A stretch of 33,088 bases of DNA from JAKLHL01 sp964411885 (GTDB lineage Bacteria; Bdellovibrionota; JAFGOL01): contig CAYPMK010000014.1 in NCBI GenBank assembly GCA_964411885.1, positions 1 through 33,088 of the forward strand. The letters are read 5' to 3'. The notes below the pieces were generated by a model. That model did no database searches. It had not been told where the DNA came from and saw only the letters and a list, made by a program, of their open reading frames with translations. The translations under genes and the position numbers were made by a program. Within the stretch, counting starts at the first letter, position 1. Each line of letters opens with the position of its first letter. Shown one piece after another: positions 23,179 to 30,336 of the stretch.

Positions 23179-23818
23179 TATATATAGGTCTTTCTTTTAT
23201 TAGTTTATGTAATTGAGGTTGAAAAACTATATCTTTACCAGAAGCAAGTATCCAGCTACTTATTTTTTTTGTTAATTCTTTATTCTTAAGATCTGGAGAA
23301 AAAAGAATAGTGCCCTTTGGCCTATATCTATTTATAAAGCTAACAGCATAATCAAAGTCTTTTCTTTTAGAGATAAAAAATTTAACTTCGTCATTTTTAG
23401 TTAATTCCTTGAGGTTGCTTAAAAGGAATGATCCTTCTTCGTTGGTGGAAGGTGTCTTAACATCAAGTACTCTCTTTACTTTTTTGTTTATCTTGTTAAT
23501 TGGTAAAGAACCATTTGTCTCTATTGATATTGTTACACCAACTGGGAGTATTGCTTTTATTAGTGTGTTTATCTCTTTTATTTGTAAAAGTGGTTCACCA
23601 CCAGTAATGCAAATATATTTGTAACCAACAGTCTTTATTATCTTACAAAGGTCCCTAATCTTGATCTGTTTATTTTTTTTAAAAGAATAACGTGTATCAC
23701 ACATGCTACAGGAAAGATTACAACAGCTTGTTCTTATAAAAAGGGTGTTTCTGCCAACAAGTGTACTTTCTCCTTGAAAAGAACAGAATATTTCTGAAAT
23801 ATTAAGTTTATTGTCCAT
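23159..23818 (-). CDS. queE: 7-carboxy-7-deazaguanine synthase QueE (radical SAM)
   Basis: QueE is a radical-SAM enzyme that contracts the ring of 6-carboxytetrahydropterin in queuosine tRNA biosynthesis. The 219-residue protein starts with the family feature ISEIFCSFQGESTLVGRNTLFIRTS. The cluster motif CxxxCxxC is C33, C37 and C40 (CNLSCSMCDTRY), and the SAM-binding TGGEPLLQ is at 72-79. The ETNGSLP strand follows near 100, and a short C-terminal part completes the minimal fold. No other queuosine genes (queC, queD, queF) are nearby. It is monocistronic here, divergent from radA across 53 bp, and its 3' end overlaps that of atpC. Confidence 0.92.
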   Translation of the reverse strand: MDNKLNISEIFCSFQGESTLVGRNTLFIRTSCCNLSCSMCDTRYSFKKNKQIKIRDLCKIIKTVGYKYICITGGEPLLQIKEINTLIKAILPVGVTISIETNGSLPINKINKKVKRVLDVKTPSTNEEGSFLLSNLKELTKNDEVKFFISKRKDFDYAVSFINRYRPKGTILFSPDLKNKELTKKISSWILASGKDIVFQPQLHKLIKERPIYIIAPKH

Positions 23819-23871
23819 TTATATAGTTTTTATATATTTATAAAATCATTAAAACAAGTTATATAAGAAAC

Positions 23872-25221
23872 ATGGCTAAAAGAGGTTATTTATACGAATG
23901 TCAGGCCTGTGGGCAAAAATATCCAAAATGGGAAGGGCGTTGTACTTCTTGTAATGAATGGAACACCATAGTCGAAATAAAAGAAGAAAAATGGAGTTCT
24001 ACAAAACCAATAAATTCAGATCAAGTAAGCAAGCTTTCTGATATAGGTGTTTCAGATACCCCGAGGACGTTGAGTGGTAGCAAGGAGATGGATAGAGTAC
24101 TTGGGGGAGGTCTTGTCAAAGGTGCTTCTGTCCTTATAGGTGGAGAGCCGGGAATTGGCAAATCAACTCTTTTGCTTGAGTTTGCAGATAGGATCTCTTT
24201 AATAAAAGGCCAAAAAGTTCTGTATGTGACTGGCGAAGAATCTTTAGAACAAATAAAGATACGTGCTGGTAGATTGGGTATAGACAACAACGAATTATTA
24301 TTAGCTTCTGACACATCACTTAGCAGGGTTATGTCAACAATAGAGAGCATAAAACCAACTCTTGTTATAATTGATTCTATACAAGCTGTTTACGACGAAG
24401 AACTAAGTTCTCCAATGGGTAGTTTTTCTCAATTAAGACAAACGGTATCTAGCGTTGTTGAATATTGTAAGCCAAGGGATATTTCATCTTTTCTTATCGG
24501 ACATGTAACTAAAGACGGTATGATCGCTGGGCCAAAATTAATAGAACACATGGTTGATGCTGTTATTTATTTTGAAGGTGAAGAAAATATAAATTATAGG
24601 ATATTAAGGACCATTAAGAACAGATTTGGCCCGAGCAATGAACTTGGTATTTTTGAGATGAGCTCAGAGGGTCTTAAAGATGTAGATAATCCATCTTCAT
24701 TCTTTATATCAGAGAGAAGTTCTGGTCAGGCAGGATCTGTAGTTGGCGGTATAATAAATGGGAGTAGACCACTTCTTATAGAAGTGCAGTCTTTGTTATC
24801 TACTTCTTATCTTGGGATGCCAAGAAGAACTGTTGTTGGTTATGAAGTTAACAGAGTGGCCATGCTACTTGCTATAATGGAAAAATATCTTCACTATAGT
24901 TTTTCTACCCTAGACATCTTTGTTAATATAGTTGGTGGACTTAAGGTACAAGAACCCTCTATGGATTTAGCCGTTATGATATCGGTAGCTTCTGCGTATC
25001 TTGGTAAGAAATTAAAACAGGATTACTTTATAATAGGAGAGGTTGGGCTTACAGGTGAAATAAGAAAAGTTCCTCGCATAAGTGAGAGGATATTAGAGGC
25101 AGAAAGGACTGGTTTTAAGTATGCTCTTATCCCAGACCAAGATACGAAAAAGCTTAAAGGTGATATACAAATAATAAAAGTAAAAAGTATCAAAGAGGTG
25201 TTTGATGCAGTTCTGGATTAA
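23872..25221 (+). CDS. radA: DNA repair protein RadA (Sms)
   Basis: RadA is a RecA-like hexameric DNA motor that promotes branch migration during recombination. The 449-residue protein has the N-terminal zinc finger C10-x2-C13...C24-x2-C27 (YECQACGQK / GRCTSCNEW). The ATPase core has Walker A GEPGIGKST (91-99) and Walker B LVIIDSIQ. The RadA-specific KNRFG motif is at 249-253, and a C-terminal Lon-protease-like scaffold domain contains GGLKVQEPSMDLAVMISVASA. The ribosome site is weak. The last 17 bases overlap the following membrane-protein gene, suggesting coupling. Confidence 0.97.
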   Translation: MAKRGYLYECQACGQKYPKWEGRCTSCNEWNTIVEIKEEKWSSTKPINSDQVSKLSDIGVSDTPRTLSGSKEMDRVLGGGLVKGASVLIGGEPGIGKSTLLLEFADRISLIKGQKVLYVTGEESLEQIKIRAGRLGIDNNELLLASDTSLSRVMSTIESIKPTLVIIDSIQAVYDEELSSPMGSFSQLRQTVSSVVEYCKPRDISSFLIGHVTKDGMIAGPKLIEHMVDAVIYFEGEENINYRILRTIKNRFGPSNELGIFEMSSEGLKDVDNPSSFFISERSSGQAGSVVGGIINGSRPLLIEVQSLLSTSYLGMPRRTVVGYEVNRVAMLLAIMEKYLHYSFSTLDIFVNIVGGLKVQEPSMDLAVMISVASAYLGKKLKQDYFIIGEVGLTGEIRKVPRISERILEAERTGFKYALIPDQDTKKLKGDIQIIKVKSIKEVFDAVLD

Positions 25222-25801
25222 ACTTATTGCCGTATCATTCATTGTGTTTTCGTCCTATATATATGCAGAAGCTAAGCCACTTTTTGTTGTAGATCTTTCT
25301 TTACACAACAACAAAGAGTTTAAGTTAAGCATAACCTCTAAAAGCAACAGCAAAGAAAAATATAAAATTATACTTAATGTTCCAGCTTCTGATATCAAAA
25401 TATTACCTGACAAGACAGAGTTTATTGGTGAACTAGGATCAATGGACAGCGAACAATTTATTTTGGGTTTTGAGCCAACACAAGAGGGCAATGGAATTAT
25501 AAGTGTAAGTGTTTATACAGAGGATAAATTAGAAAAAACTTGGTCTTTTGATTATTCTGTTAGCAAAGATGATACGGGCGAATTTCTTGTGTATGTGTCT
25601 AGTTCTGACGTTAACAAAAAAAGCCTCGTCTCAGAAGAAGAACTTTCAGAGATGGGTATAGGCATAATAGACGACAGTGGATCTACTAAGATAATAGTTA
25701 ATAGTGATAATAGAAATAATAATTTTCTCCGTTATATTTTGTTTATTCTGTCATTTTTTATATTAGGGCACCTTGTTTATAGAATACTAAAAGAAGATTA
25801 G
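25205..25801 (+). CDS. Predicted periplasmic protein with C-terminal membrane anchor, function unknown
   Basis: I do not recognise this family. The 198-residue protein has a signal peptide (about 1-22, hydrophobic FWIKLIAVSFIVFSSYIYA). About 145 residues of predicted beta-rich sequence follow (for example FKLSITSKSNSKEKYKIILN and NGIISVSVYTED), resembling an immunoglobulin-like or similar sandwich. A single membrane helix lies near the C-terminus (about 173-192), ending in the charged tail YRILKED. The bulk should face the periplasm. ATG 25205 is chosen over the in-frame TTG at 25202 because AGAGGTG is well placed upstream. It overlaps radA by 17 bases and, convergently, the small pilin-like gene by four. 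Confidence 0.7.
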   Translation: MQFWIKLIAVSFIVFSSYIYAEAKPLFVVDLSLHNNKEFKLSITSKSNSKEKYKIILNVPASDIKILPDKTEFIGELGSMDSEQFILGFEPTQEGNGIISVSVYTEDKLEKTWSFDYSVSKDDTGEFLVYVSSSDVNKKSLVSEEELSEMGIGIIDDSGSTKIIVNSDNRNNNFLRYILFILSFFILGHLVYRILKED

Positions 25802-26022
25802 AGATCAAAACACTCTTTGATGGGTTCGCAATGCTCTGGCTTTGGTTCAAGGCTCCCTGCTGGATATGGATATATTATGTCGCAGGCCATGCGTATCCAC
25901 ATGGTGTGTAGAGAGCATTTTATAAAACCCAGTCCCCAAACCACAATAATTACTATCGTAGTTAATACAAGAACGTACTCTACGACCGCCTGACCCTTTT
26001 TGTTTTTCTTCACTTTTATCAC
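25798..26022 (-). CDS. Small Flp-type IVb pilin-like (pseudopilin) protein
   Basis: This 74-residue protein has a short basic leader and then KKGQAVVEYVLVLTTIVIIVV. If cleaved after Gly10, the mature protein begins with Gln and has Glu at +5 and Tyr at +6, the hallmark of Flp/TadE-type prepilins handled by a dedicated prepilin peptidase. A single hydrophobic helix (about 11-33) is followed by a 40-residue tail with four cysteines (36, 47, 65, 71) and several prolines. The start is GTG at 26022; a later GTG (26013) is possible. No Tad assembly genes are in the window. It could be a pilus subunit, a minor pseudopilin or a TadE-like protein; the sequence does not decide. Confidence 0.65.
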   Translation of the reverse strand: MIKVKKNKKGQAVVEYVLVLTTIVIIVVWGLGFIKCSLHTMWIRMACDIIYPYPAGSLEPKPEHCEPIKECFDL

Positions 26023-26024
26023 TA

Positions 26025-26681
26025 ATGAATATATATCTTAAAAGAACTAAATTTGGTAGGGTTGGTTTTATGTTAAAAATACCGTTTTTCTCAAATAAAC
26101 AAAAAATATGGGTGGGCCCACTTGGGATAGTGGCTTTCATGGTATTTTATATGATACCAAACCATGTTCATATATTTGAACCAAATCTTATGTACATGTT
26201 CGATTTCGAAAAAAGAGTACCTTTTGTTGATTGGAGCGTATGGATATACATGTCTGATTATTTATATATAGGCTTAGTATTTTTCTTATTAAGAGAAAGA
26301 TTGAATATGAATAGGATCTATTATTCACAAATAATGATGCTTATCTTTAGTATGTTTATTTTTATGCTATATCCTACTATGTTCCCGAGGCCACAGGTTG
26401 AGTATCATGGTTTTAGTGGACAACTTGTGTCGTTGTTACATTCTCTAGACTCTCCTTGCAATGCTTTCCCAAGCATTCATGTTAGCATGACTTTTCTTGC
26501 CGGGTTTGGCTTTTTAAAAGAAAGAAAAGTTTTATTCCCTATCTTTATGTTTTGGGCAGTGCTTATAAGTATTTCAACTCTTACATTAAAGCAGCATTAT
26601 CTTTTAGATGTTATAGCAGGATTTATAATGGCGAGCTTGTTCTATTGGGTTGGTAGCAGAATAAGTGATGGGAGAATTTAA
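26025..26681 (+). CDS. PAP2-superfamily membrane phosphatase/phosphotransferase
   Basis: This is an integral membrane enzyme of the PAP2 superfamily, which acts on lipid phosphates; the substrate cannot be told. The 218-residue protein has about six hydrophobic segments. Its motifs are PRPQ (121-124), NAFPSIHVS (146-154, His152) and LKQHYLLDVIAGF (188-200, His191 and Asp195), corresponding to the three PAP2 phosphatase signatures. The arrangement resembles the inositolphosphotransferase (Aur1-like) branch. The first ATG (26025) is 2 bases from the start of the divergent pilin-like gene; ATG 26070 (MLKIPFFSN) with AGGG upstream is an alternative start giving 203 residues. def follows after one base. 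Confidence 0.82.
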   Translation: MNIYLKRTKFGRVGFMLKIPFFSNKQKIWVGPLGIVAFMVFYMIPNHVHIFEPNLMYMFDFEKRVPFVDWSVWIYMSDYLYIGLVFFLLRERLNMNRIYYSQIMMLIFSMFIFMLYPTMFPRPQVEYHGFSGQLVSLLHSLDSPCNAFPSIHVSMTFLAGFGFLKERKVLFPIFMFWAVLISISTLTLKQHYLLDVIAGFIMASLFYWVGSRISDGRI

Positions 26682-26682
26682 A

Positions 26683-27222
26683 ATGGAGATACTTACTTTT
26701 CCTAACGAGCTTTTAAGAAGGACATCAAAAGAAGTTGATATTTTAGATAATACAGAAAAAGAAGATATAAAGAAAGCAATACCAGAAATGGCAGAGCTTA
26801 TGTACGAAGCTAATGGAGTTGGTCTTGCCGCTCCTCAAGTTGGTATAGCAAAAAGGTTCTTTATAATAGACGTAGAACAACAAATTGAAAGAGATGAAGA
26901 AGGTAATGTGTGTTCAAGAACACCTGGAGAGTTACATGTTTTTATAAACCCAAGAATATATGACACAGAAGGTTCAAATATTTGCGAGGAAGGTTGTCTT
27001 AGTGTCCCCGGAGTATATGAAGAAGTTAAAAGGTTCTCTAAATTAACCGTAGATTATTATGATATTGATTTTAACAAAAAGACCATGGTGGCAGAAGGCT
27101 TTATGGCAGTTGTGATTCAACACGAAAACGATCATCTTGATGGGAAACTGTTTATAGACAAACTACCTGTTGTTAAGAGGACAGTGATAAAGAACAGGAT
27201 AATAAAGGGAAAGGCTTTTTAA
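26683..27222 (+). CDS. def: Peptide deformylase
   Basis: Def removes the formyl group from the N-terminal methionine of new proteins using a bound Fe(II) or similar metal. The 179-residue protein has the three family motifs: GVGLAAPQ (45-52), EGCLS (103-107, metal-ligand Cys105) and QHENDHLDG (146-154, HExxH variant with His147, His151 and catalytic Glu148). The start ATG 26683 follows GGGAGA at 7 bases; an in-frame GTG at 26665 inside the preceding gene is less likely. It is directly followed by fmt, the enzyme that adds the formyl group, the usual def-fmt pairing. Confidence 0.97.
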   Translation: MEILTFPNELLRRTSKEVDILDNTEKEDIKKAIPEMAELMYEANGVGLAAPQVGIAKRFFIIDVEQQIERDEEGNVCSRTPGELHVFINPRIYDTEGSNICEEGCLSVPGVYEEVKRFSKLTVDYYDIDFNKKTMVAEGFMAVVIQHENDHLDGKLFIDKLPVVKRTVIKNRIIKGKAF

Positions 27223-27225
27223 ATT

Positions 27226-28176
27226 ATGCTTAATATTGGTTTTTTAGGCACTCCACAAATTTCAGCGTATGTAATGGAACAATTACACAAAAATGGGTTT
27301 AACATAAAATGGATATTAACCCAGCCAGATAAAAAAGCAGGCAGGGGATTAAAATTAGTGGAACCTGCTGTTAAAACTAAAGCAAAAGAGTTGGGTATAA
27401 ATGTCTTTCAGGCAGATAAATTTACACGAGACCTTGGTGATGAGTTGTTAAAACAAGACGTGGATCTTTGTGTTGTTGTTGCGTATGGTGCATATATACC
27501 GAGCTATTTTGTAAGCGCATTAAAAAGAGTTCCTTTGAACATACATGTATCGTTGTTGCCTCTTTACAGGGGGGCAGCACCAGTTGCTAGAGCCATAATG
27601 AATGGGGATAGTTTTACTGGTGTTAGTATTATGCAAATAGCAAAAGAAATGGATGCAGGGGACGTAGTTGTTCAGAAAAAAATCAATATAGAGGATAATG
27701 ATGATACTTCAACGCTTACACAAAAACTTATAGAATCTGGCACAAAACTACTTCTTGATATAATCCCTGACTATATAGAGGGTAAAATAAAATGTTTGCC
27801 ACAAACATCTTTAGGTGTTCAGCCAACTTATGCAGAAAAAATATTTTCAAAAGAAAGAGATATAGATTGGAGTAAGTCCGTTAAATCAATTCATGATAAA
27901 GTAAGGGCCTTGTATCCTTGGCCTGTAGCACAGGCAAAGATAAACGATATTGATATCAAAATAATAAAGACAAAATATGAGGTGTCGAGTAGTACTAATC
28001 GTCTTAATGGAGAAATATTTGATATATTAAAAAAAGAAGGCCTGATTAAAGTCGCTGGAGCAGATGGCTTTGTTTTGGTTGAAAAGGTTCAGCCTTTTGG
28101 TAAAAGAGAGATGAATATTCAAGAATTTCTTAATGGATATAAAATAGAAAAAGGTATGAGGTTTAAAAATGTTTAA
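27226..28176 (+). CDS. fmt: Methionyl-tRNA formyltransferase
   Basis: Fmt transfers a formyl group from 10-formyltetrahydrofolate to initiator Met-tRNA. The 316-residue protein has the N-terminal strand and GTP loop (NIGFLGTPQISA). The catalytic set is Asn105, His107 and Asp143 in LNIHVSLLPLYRGAAP and EMDAGDVV, and a C-terminal OB-fold domain begins at about 205. Val replaces the usual Ala in the HxSLLP motif, a conservative change. It lies 3 bases after def and overlaps rpe by 8, consistent with one transcript. Confidence 0.97.
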   Translation: MLNIGFLGTPQISAYVMEQLHKNGFNIKWILTQPDKKAGRGLKLVEPAVKTKAKELGINVFQADKFTRDLGDELLKQDVDLCVVVAYGAYIPSYFVSALKRVPLNIHVSLLPLYRGAAPVARAIMNGDSFTGVSIMQIAKEMDAGDVVVQKKINIEDNDDTSTLTQKLIESGTKLLLDIIPDYIEGKIKCLPQTSLGVQPTYAEKIFSKERDIDWSKSVKSIHDKVRALYPWPVAQAKINDIDIKIIKTKYEVSSSTNRLNGEIFDILKKEGLIKVAGADGFVLVEKVQPFGKREMNIQEFLNGYKIEKGMRFKNV

Positions 28177-28822
28177 AATAGCGCCATCAATACTGTCTGC
28201 AGATTTTACAAGATTGGAACAAGAAATAAAAAAAGTAGAAGTTGAAGGAGTTGAATACATCCATATAGATGTCATGGATGGTCATTTTGTTCCGAACATT
28301 ACAATAGGTGCTCCAGTAGTTAAATCCATAAAGAAAAAAACAAAGCTACCACTTGATGTTCATATAATGGTAGAAGATCCAGAAAAAATGGCAGACCAAT
28401 TCATAGAGTCTGGGGCTGATGTGTTGACTTTTCATGTAGAAGCATCAAGACATCCAGAAAGACTGCTTAACTACATAAAGTCAAAGGGTGTTAAAGCTGG
28501 CATTTCTTTAAACCCAGCAACAGATCTTTCTTCTATAAAATATTTGCTAGGTTCTTTTGATCTTATATTAGTTATGACGGTAAACCCCGGTTTTGGTGGT
28601 CAGAAATTAATAATTCCTGCTCTTGAAAAAGTGAAAGAATTAAAAAAAATAAAGAACGACAAAGGTCTTAATTTCATAATAGAGGTAGATGGTGGAGTCA
28701 CAGAAGATAATATTGATCTTTATACTAAAGCAGGAGCAGAATTGGTAGTTGCAGGCAACGCAGTCTTTGGCGCCAAAGACCCAGCGCTTGCAATAAAAAA
28801 TCTTTTATCTAAAGGGGCCTAA
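28169..28822 (+). CDS. rpe: Ribulose-phosphate 3-epimerase
   Basis: Rpe interconverts ribulose 5-phosphate and xylulose 5-phosphate in the pentose phosphate pathway. The 217-residue TIM-barrel protein has the family signature IHIDVMDGHFVPNITIG (metal-site His32, Asp34 and nearby), LDVHIMVEDP, VMTVNPGFGGQ and the late IEVDGGVTEDN that supplies the second catalytic Asp. It overlaps fmt by 8 bases and precedes hutH by 2. Length and motifs are standard. Confidence 0.97.
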   Translation: MFKIAPSILSADFTRLEQEIKKVEVEGVEYIHIDVMDGHFVPNITIGAPVVKSIKKKTKLPLDVHIMVEDPEKMADQFIESGADVLTFHVEASRHPERLLNYIKSKGVKAGISLNPATDLSSIKYLLGSFDLILVMTVNPGFGGQKLIIPALEKVKELKKIKNDKGLNFIIEVDGGVTEDNIDLYTKAGAELVVAGNAVFGAKDPALAIKNLLSKGA

Positions 28823-28824
28823 AA

Positions 28825-30336
28825 TTGAAGAAAAAGATAATAATTGGAGAACAACTGACTTTAGACGATGTAATACTAGTAGCAAAAGACCCTTCTATAA
28901 AAGTTGAGCTAAGTGATGTAGCAATAAAGAAAATAAAAGAGAACAGAAAGATAATTGAAAAAATAGTAGAGGGGGGCAAGGCTGTTTATGGTGTTAATAC
29001 AGGTTTTGGCTCTCTTAGTGATATCGGTATAGAAAAAAACAAACTCTCACAACTCCAAAGTAATCTAGTTAGATCACATAGTGCAGGTGTTGGAGAAAAA
29101 CTTAGTAATGAAATTGTTAGAGCCATGATGTTGTTGAGGGCTCATAATGTTTCTCTTGGTTATAGCGGTGTGAGAACGACTGTAGTGGAAACTCTTTTAT
29201 CATTCATTAACAACGATATAATCCCAATTATCCCAAAAAAAGGTTCTGTTGGTGCAAGTGGTGACCTTGCCCCTTTAGCTCATTTAGCTCTTTGCCTAAT
29301 GGGTGAAGCTAAAGTTATATACAAGGGTGAAATAAAAGATTCTAAGGATGTTTTAAGATCAAACGGAATAGAACCATTAAAGCTTGAAGCAAAAGAAGGT
29401 TTAGCGTTAATAAATGGGACACAGTATATGTCTGCTATTGGATGTCTTGCATTAAATGAAGCAGAAAGTCTTTGTAAACATGCAGACGTTATTTCTGCTC
29501 TATCTCTTAATGGTATAGCAGGAACCTTTGCTGCTTTTGATGAAAGAATAAGTAAGTTAAGACCTCACAAAGGTCAACTTACAGTATCAAGGAATTTTAA
29601 AAAATTATCTGGCGGAAGTATTTCAAGTTCTCATCTTGATTGTAAAAGAGTTCAAGATCCATATTCGTTCAGGTGTATACCTCAGGTGCATGGAGCGGTG
29701 AGGGATGCAGTTTCTTATTTAAAAGAAGTACTTTCTGTTGAGATCAACTCCGTTACAGATAACCCATTGGTATTTGATGATGCGATCATATCTGGTGGTA
29801 ATTTCCATGGCGAACCAATAGCTCTTGCTCTTGATTTTGTTTCTATAGCCATCGCAGAACTTTCAAGTATTAGCGAGAGAAGAATAGATAAATTACTTAC
29901 ACCAACTTTTAACGGTGGTTTACCTGCATACCTTGCAAAAGAAAGCGGGCTTAACAGTGGTTTAATGATAGCACAGTATACAGCCGCTTCTTTGGTTAAC
30001 GAGAATAGAGTATTAGCTCATCCATCAAGTATAGACAACATCTCTACTAGTAATAACAAAGAAGATCACGTTAGTATGGGTGCTACAGGTGCAAGAAAAC
30101 TATTAGATATAATAAAGAACACAGAACTTGTTCTTGCTATAGAACTTTTTTGTGCGACAGAGGCTTGCTCGATGAGAGAACCACTTATACCTTCTAAAGA
30201 ACTTTTATCTGTAATAAAGATGGTGAGAGAAAAAACTCCTGAGCTTTTGGAAGATCGTGTTATATCTGATGATATTTTGAATATAAGTAAACTAATAAAT
30301 CAAAAAAAGATATTAGAAGAGGTGAAAGTTGACTAG
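28825..30336 (+). CDS. hutH: Histidine ammonia-lyase
   Basis: HutH deaminates histidine to urocanate, the first step of histidine degradation. The 503-residue protein carries GSVGASGDLAPLAHL, whose Ala144-Ser145-Gly146 cyclise to the MIO electrophile. YGVNTGFGSLSDI (55-67), the SVTDNPL segment and QYTAASLVNENRVLAHP, containing residues of the active site, are also conserved. Length is normal. The start is TTG, two bases after rpe, with AGGGG upstream. It overlaps hutU by 8 bases. No hut regulator is adjacent, and base composition matches the neighbours. Confidence 0.96.
   Translation: MKKKIIIGEQLTLDDVILVAKDPSIKVELSDVAIKKIKENRKIIEKIVEGGKAVYGVNTGFGSLSDIGIEKNKLSQLQSNLVRSHSAGVGEKLSNEIVRAMMLLRAHNVSLGYSGVRTTVVETLLSFINNDIIPIIPKKGSVGASGDLAPLAHLALCLMGEAKVIYKGEIKDSKDVLRSNGIEPLKLEAKEGLALINGTQYMSAIGCLALNEAESLCKHADVISALSLNGIAGTFAAFDERISKLRPHKGQLTVSRNFKKLSGGSISSSHLDCKRVQDPYSFRCIPQVHGAVRDAVSYLKEVLSVEINSVTDNPLVFDDAIISGGNFHGEPIALALDFVSIAIAELSSISERRIDKLLTPTFNGGLPAYLAKESGLNSGLMIAQYTAASLVNENRVLAHPSSIDNISTSNNKEDHVSMGATGARKLLDIIKNTELVLAIELFCATEACSMREPLIPSKELLSVIKMVREKTPELLEDRVISDDILNISKLINQKKILEEVKVD

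Noticed and set aside
23819..23871. TTATAT element as the -10 of a leaderless radA promoter
   Set aside because: No matching -35 box at the right distance, and the spacer is nearly all A and T, so such hexamers are expected by chance.
25847..26140. 97-codon minus-strand open frame overlapping the pilin-like gene and PAP2 start
   Set aside because: The overlapping frame with the prepilin motif and the PAP2 reading are better supported; this one has no coherent hydrophobic or motif pattern.
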